A stretch of DNA of 57,410 bases from the NCBI GenBank assembly GCA_019750095.1, contig JAIEOW010000059.1, forward strand, positions 1-57,410, read 5' to 3'. The DNA comes from Phycisphaerales bacterium. GTDB lineage: Bacteria > Planctomycetota > Phycisphaerae > Phycisphaerales > UBA1924. The translations under genes were made by a program, and so were the position numbers. Positions 57,345 to 57,410 of the stretch are shown piece after piece (within the stretch, counting starts at the first letter, position 1; the number at the start of each line of letters is the position of its first letter). The notes beneath the pieces are model-generated. The model searched no databases, had not been told where the DNA came from, and was given only the letters and a program-made list of their open reading frames with translations.

Positions 57345-57410
57345 ACAATCGCGCAACCGCGGCGCGTGAATGATCGTACCGGATGTGGGTCCGCGTGGGC
57401 CGCATGGAGG

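Overview
The window looks like chromosomal DNA of a planctomycete, most likely class Phycisphaerae. The evidence is high-GC coding DNA, four secreted proteins ending in paired dockerin-like repeats of the form NAWFxGC, proteins with PEP-CTERM-like tails ending in RRRR, membrane proteins carrying a CxxCGYDL zinc ribbon, a B12-dependent ribonucleotide reductase and a MqnP-type prenyltransferase. No rRNA, tRNA, CRISPR array, transposase or phage gene was recognised.

Layout. 1-9.1 kb: a partial homoserine dehydrogenase, a phospholipid cassette (acyltransferase, CdsA, CDP-alcohol phosphotransferase), a divergent NeuC-like epimerase, an HDOD protein, threonine synthase, a MqnP-like prenyltransferase and PlsY. 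9.1-21.9 kb: DUF486, thymidylate kinase, SurE, a cmk-plsC pair, a TIM-barrel protein, GcvH, a LolCDE/MacB-like ABC exporter, a ParDE-like pair and UvrB. 21.9-28.4 kb: MntA-HepT, a PDZ protein, an APH-fold kinase, and an FGE-like protein translationally coupled to a dockerin protein. 28.5-39 kb: YicC, SecG, TpiA, a FlgI-like lipoprotein with a HEAT-like part, dCTP deaminase, a four-helix-bundle cassette and NrdJ. 39.3-48.4 kb: a secretome block with a lamin-tail protein, lipoproteins, a metzincin-dockerin protein, two more dockerin proteins and a PEP-CTERM protein. 48.6-57.4 kb: Pgk, an accessory island (DUF6941-like, small basic protein, PemK-like toxin, PD-(D/E)XK nuclease), Dus, a lipoprotein, a HIT protein, DUF3052 and a second metalloprotease-like gene broken near the window edge.

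The most unusual feature is repeat architecture. Distinct 7-8 bp units occur as short arrays, often as inverted pairs. One pair forms 32-bp terminal inverted repeats around a lone four-helix-bundle gene between dcd and nrdJ. The same heptamer sits in frame inside uvrB, and a different heptamer pair sits in frame inside dus. Octamer arrays bracket the DUF486 gene and hold its stop codon, and another octamer array holds the stop codon of the kinase gene. Separately, two families of GC-rich palindromes each occur twice, and two long imperfect palindromes fill intergenic gaps. Together they suggest families of small palindromic elements that tolerate insertion into housekeeping genes, with the four-helix-bundle cassette as the only protein-coding version seen here.

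Functional themes are phospholipid synthesis (PlsC twice, PlsY, CdsA, CDP-alcohol transferase), nucleotide metabolism (Tmk, Cmk, SurE, Dcd, NrdJ), glycolysis (TpiA, Pgk), threonine synthesis (Hom, ThrC), envelope export and surface anchoring, and three toxin-antitoxin-like loci.
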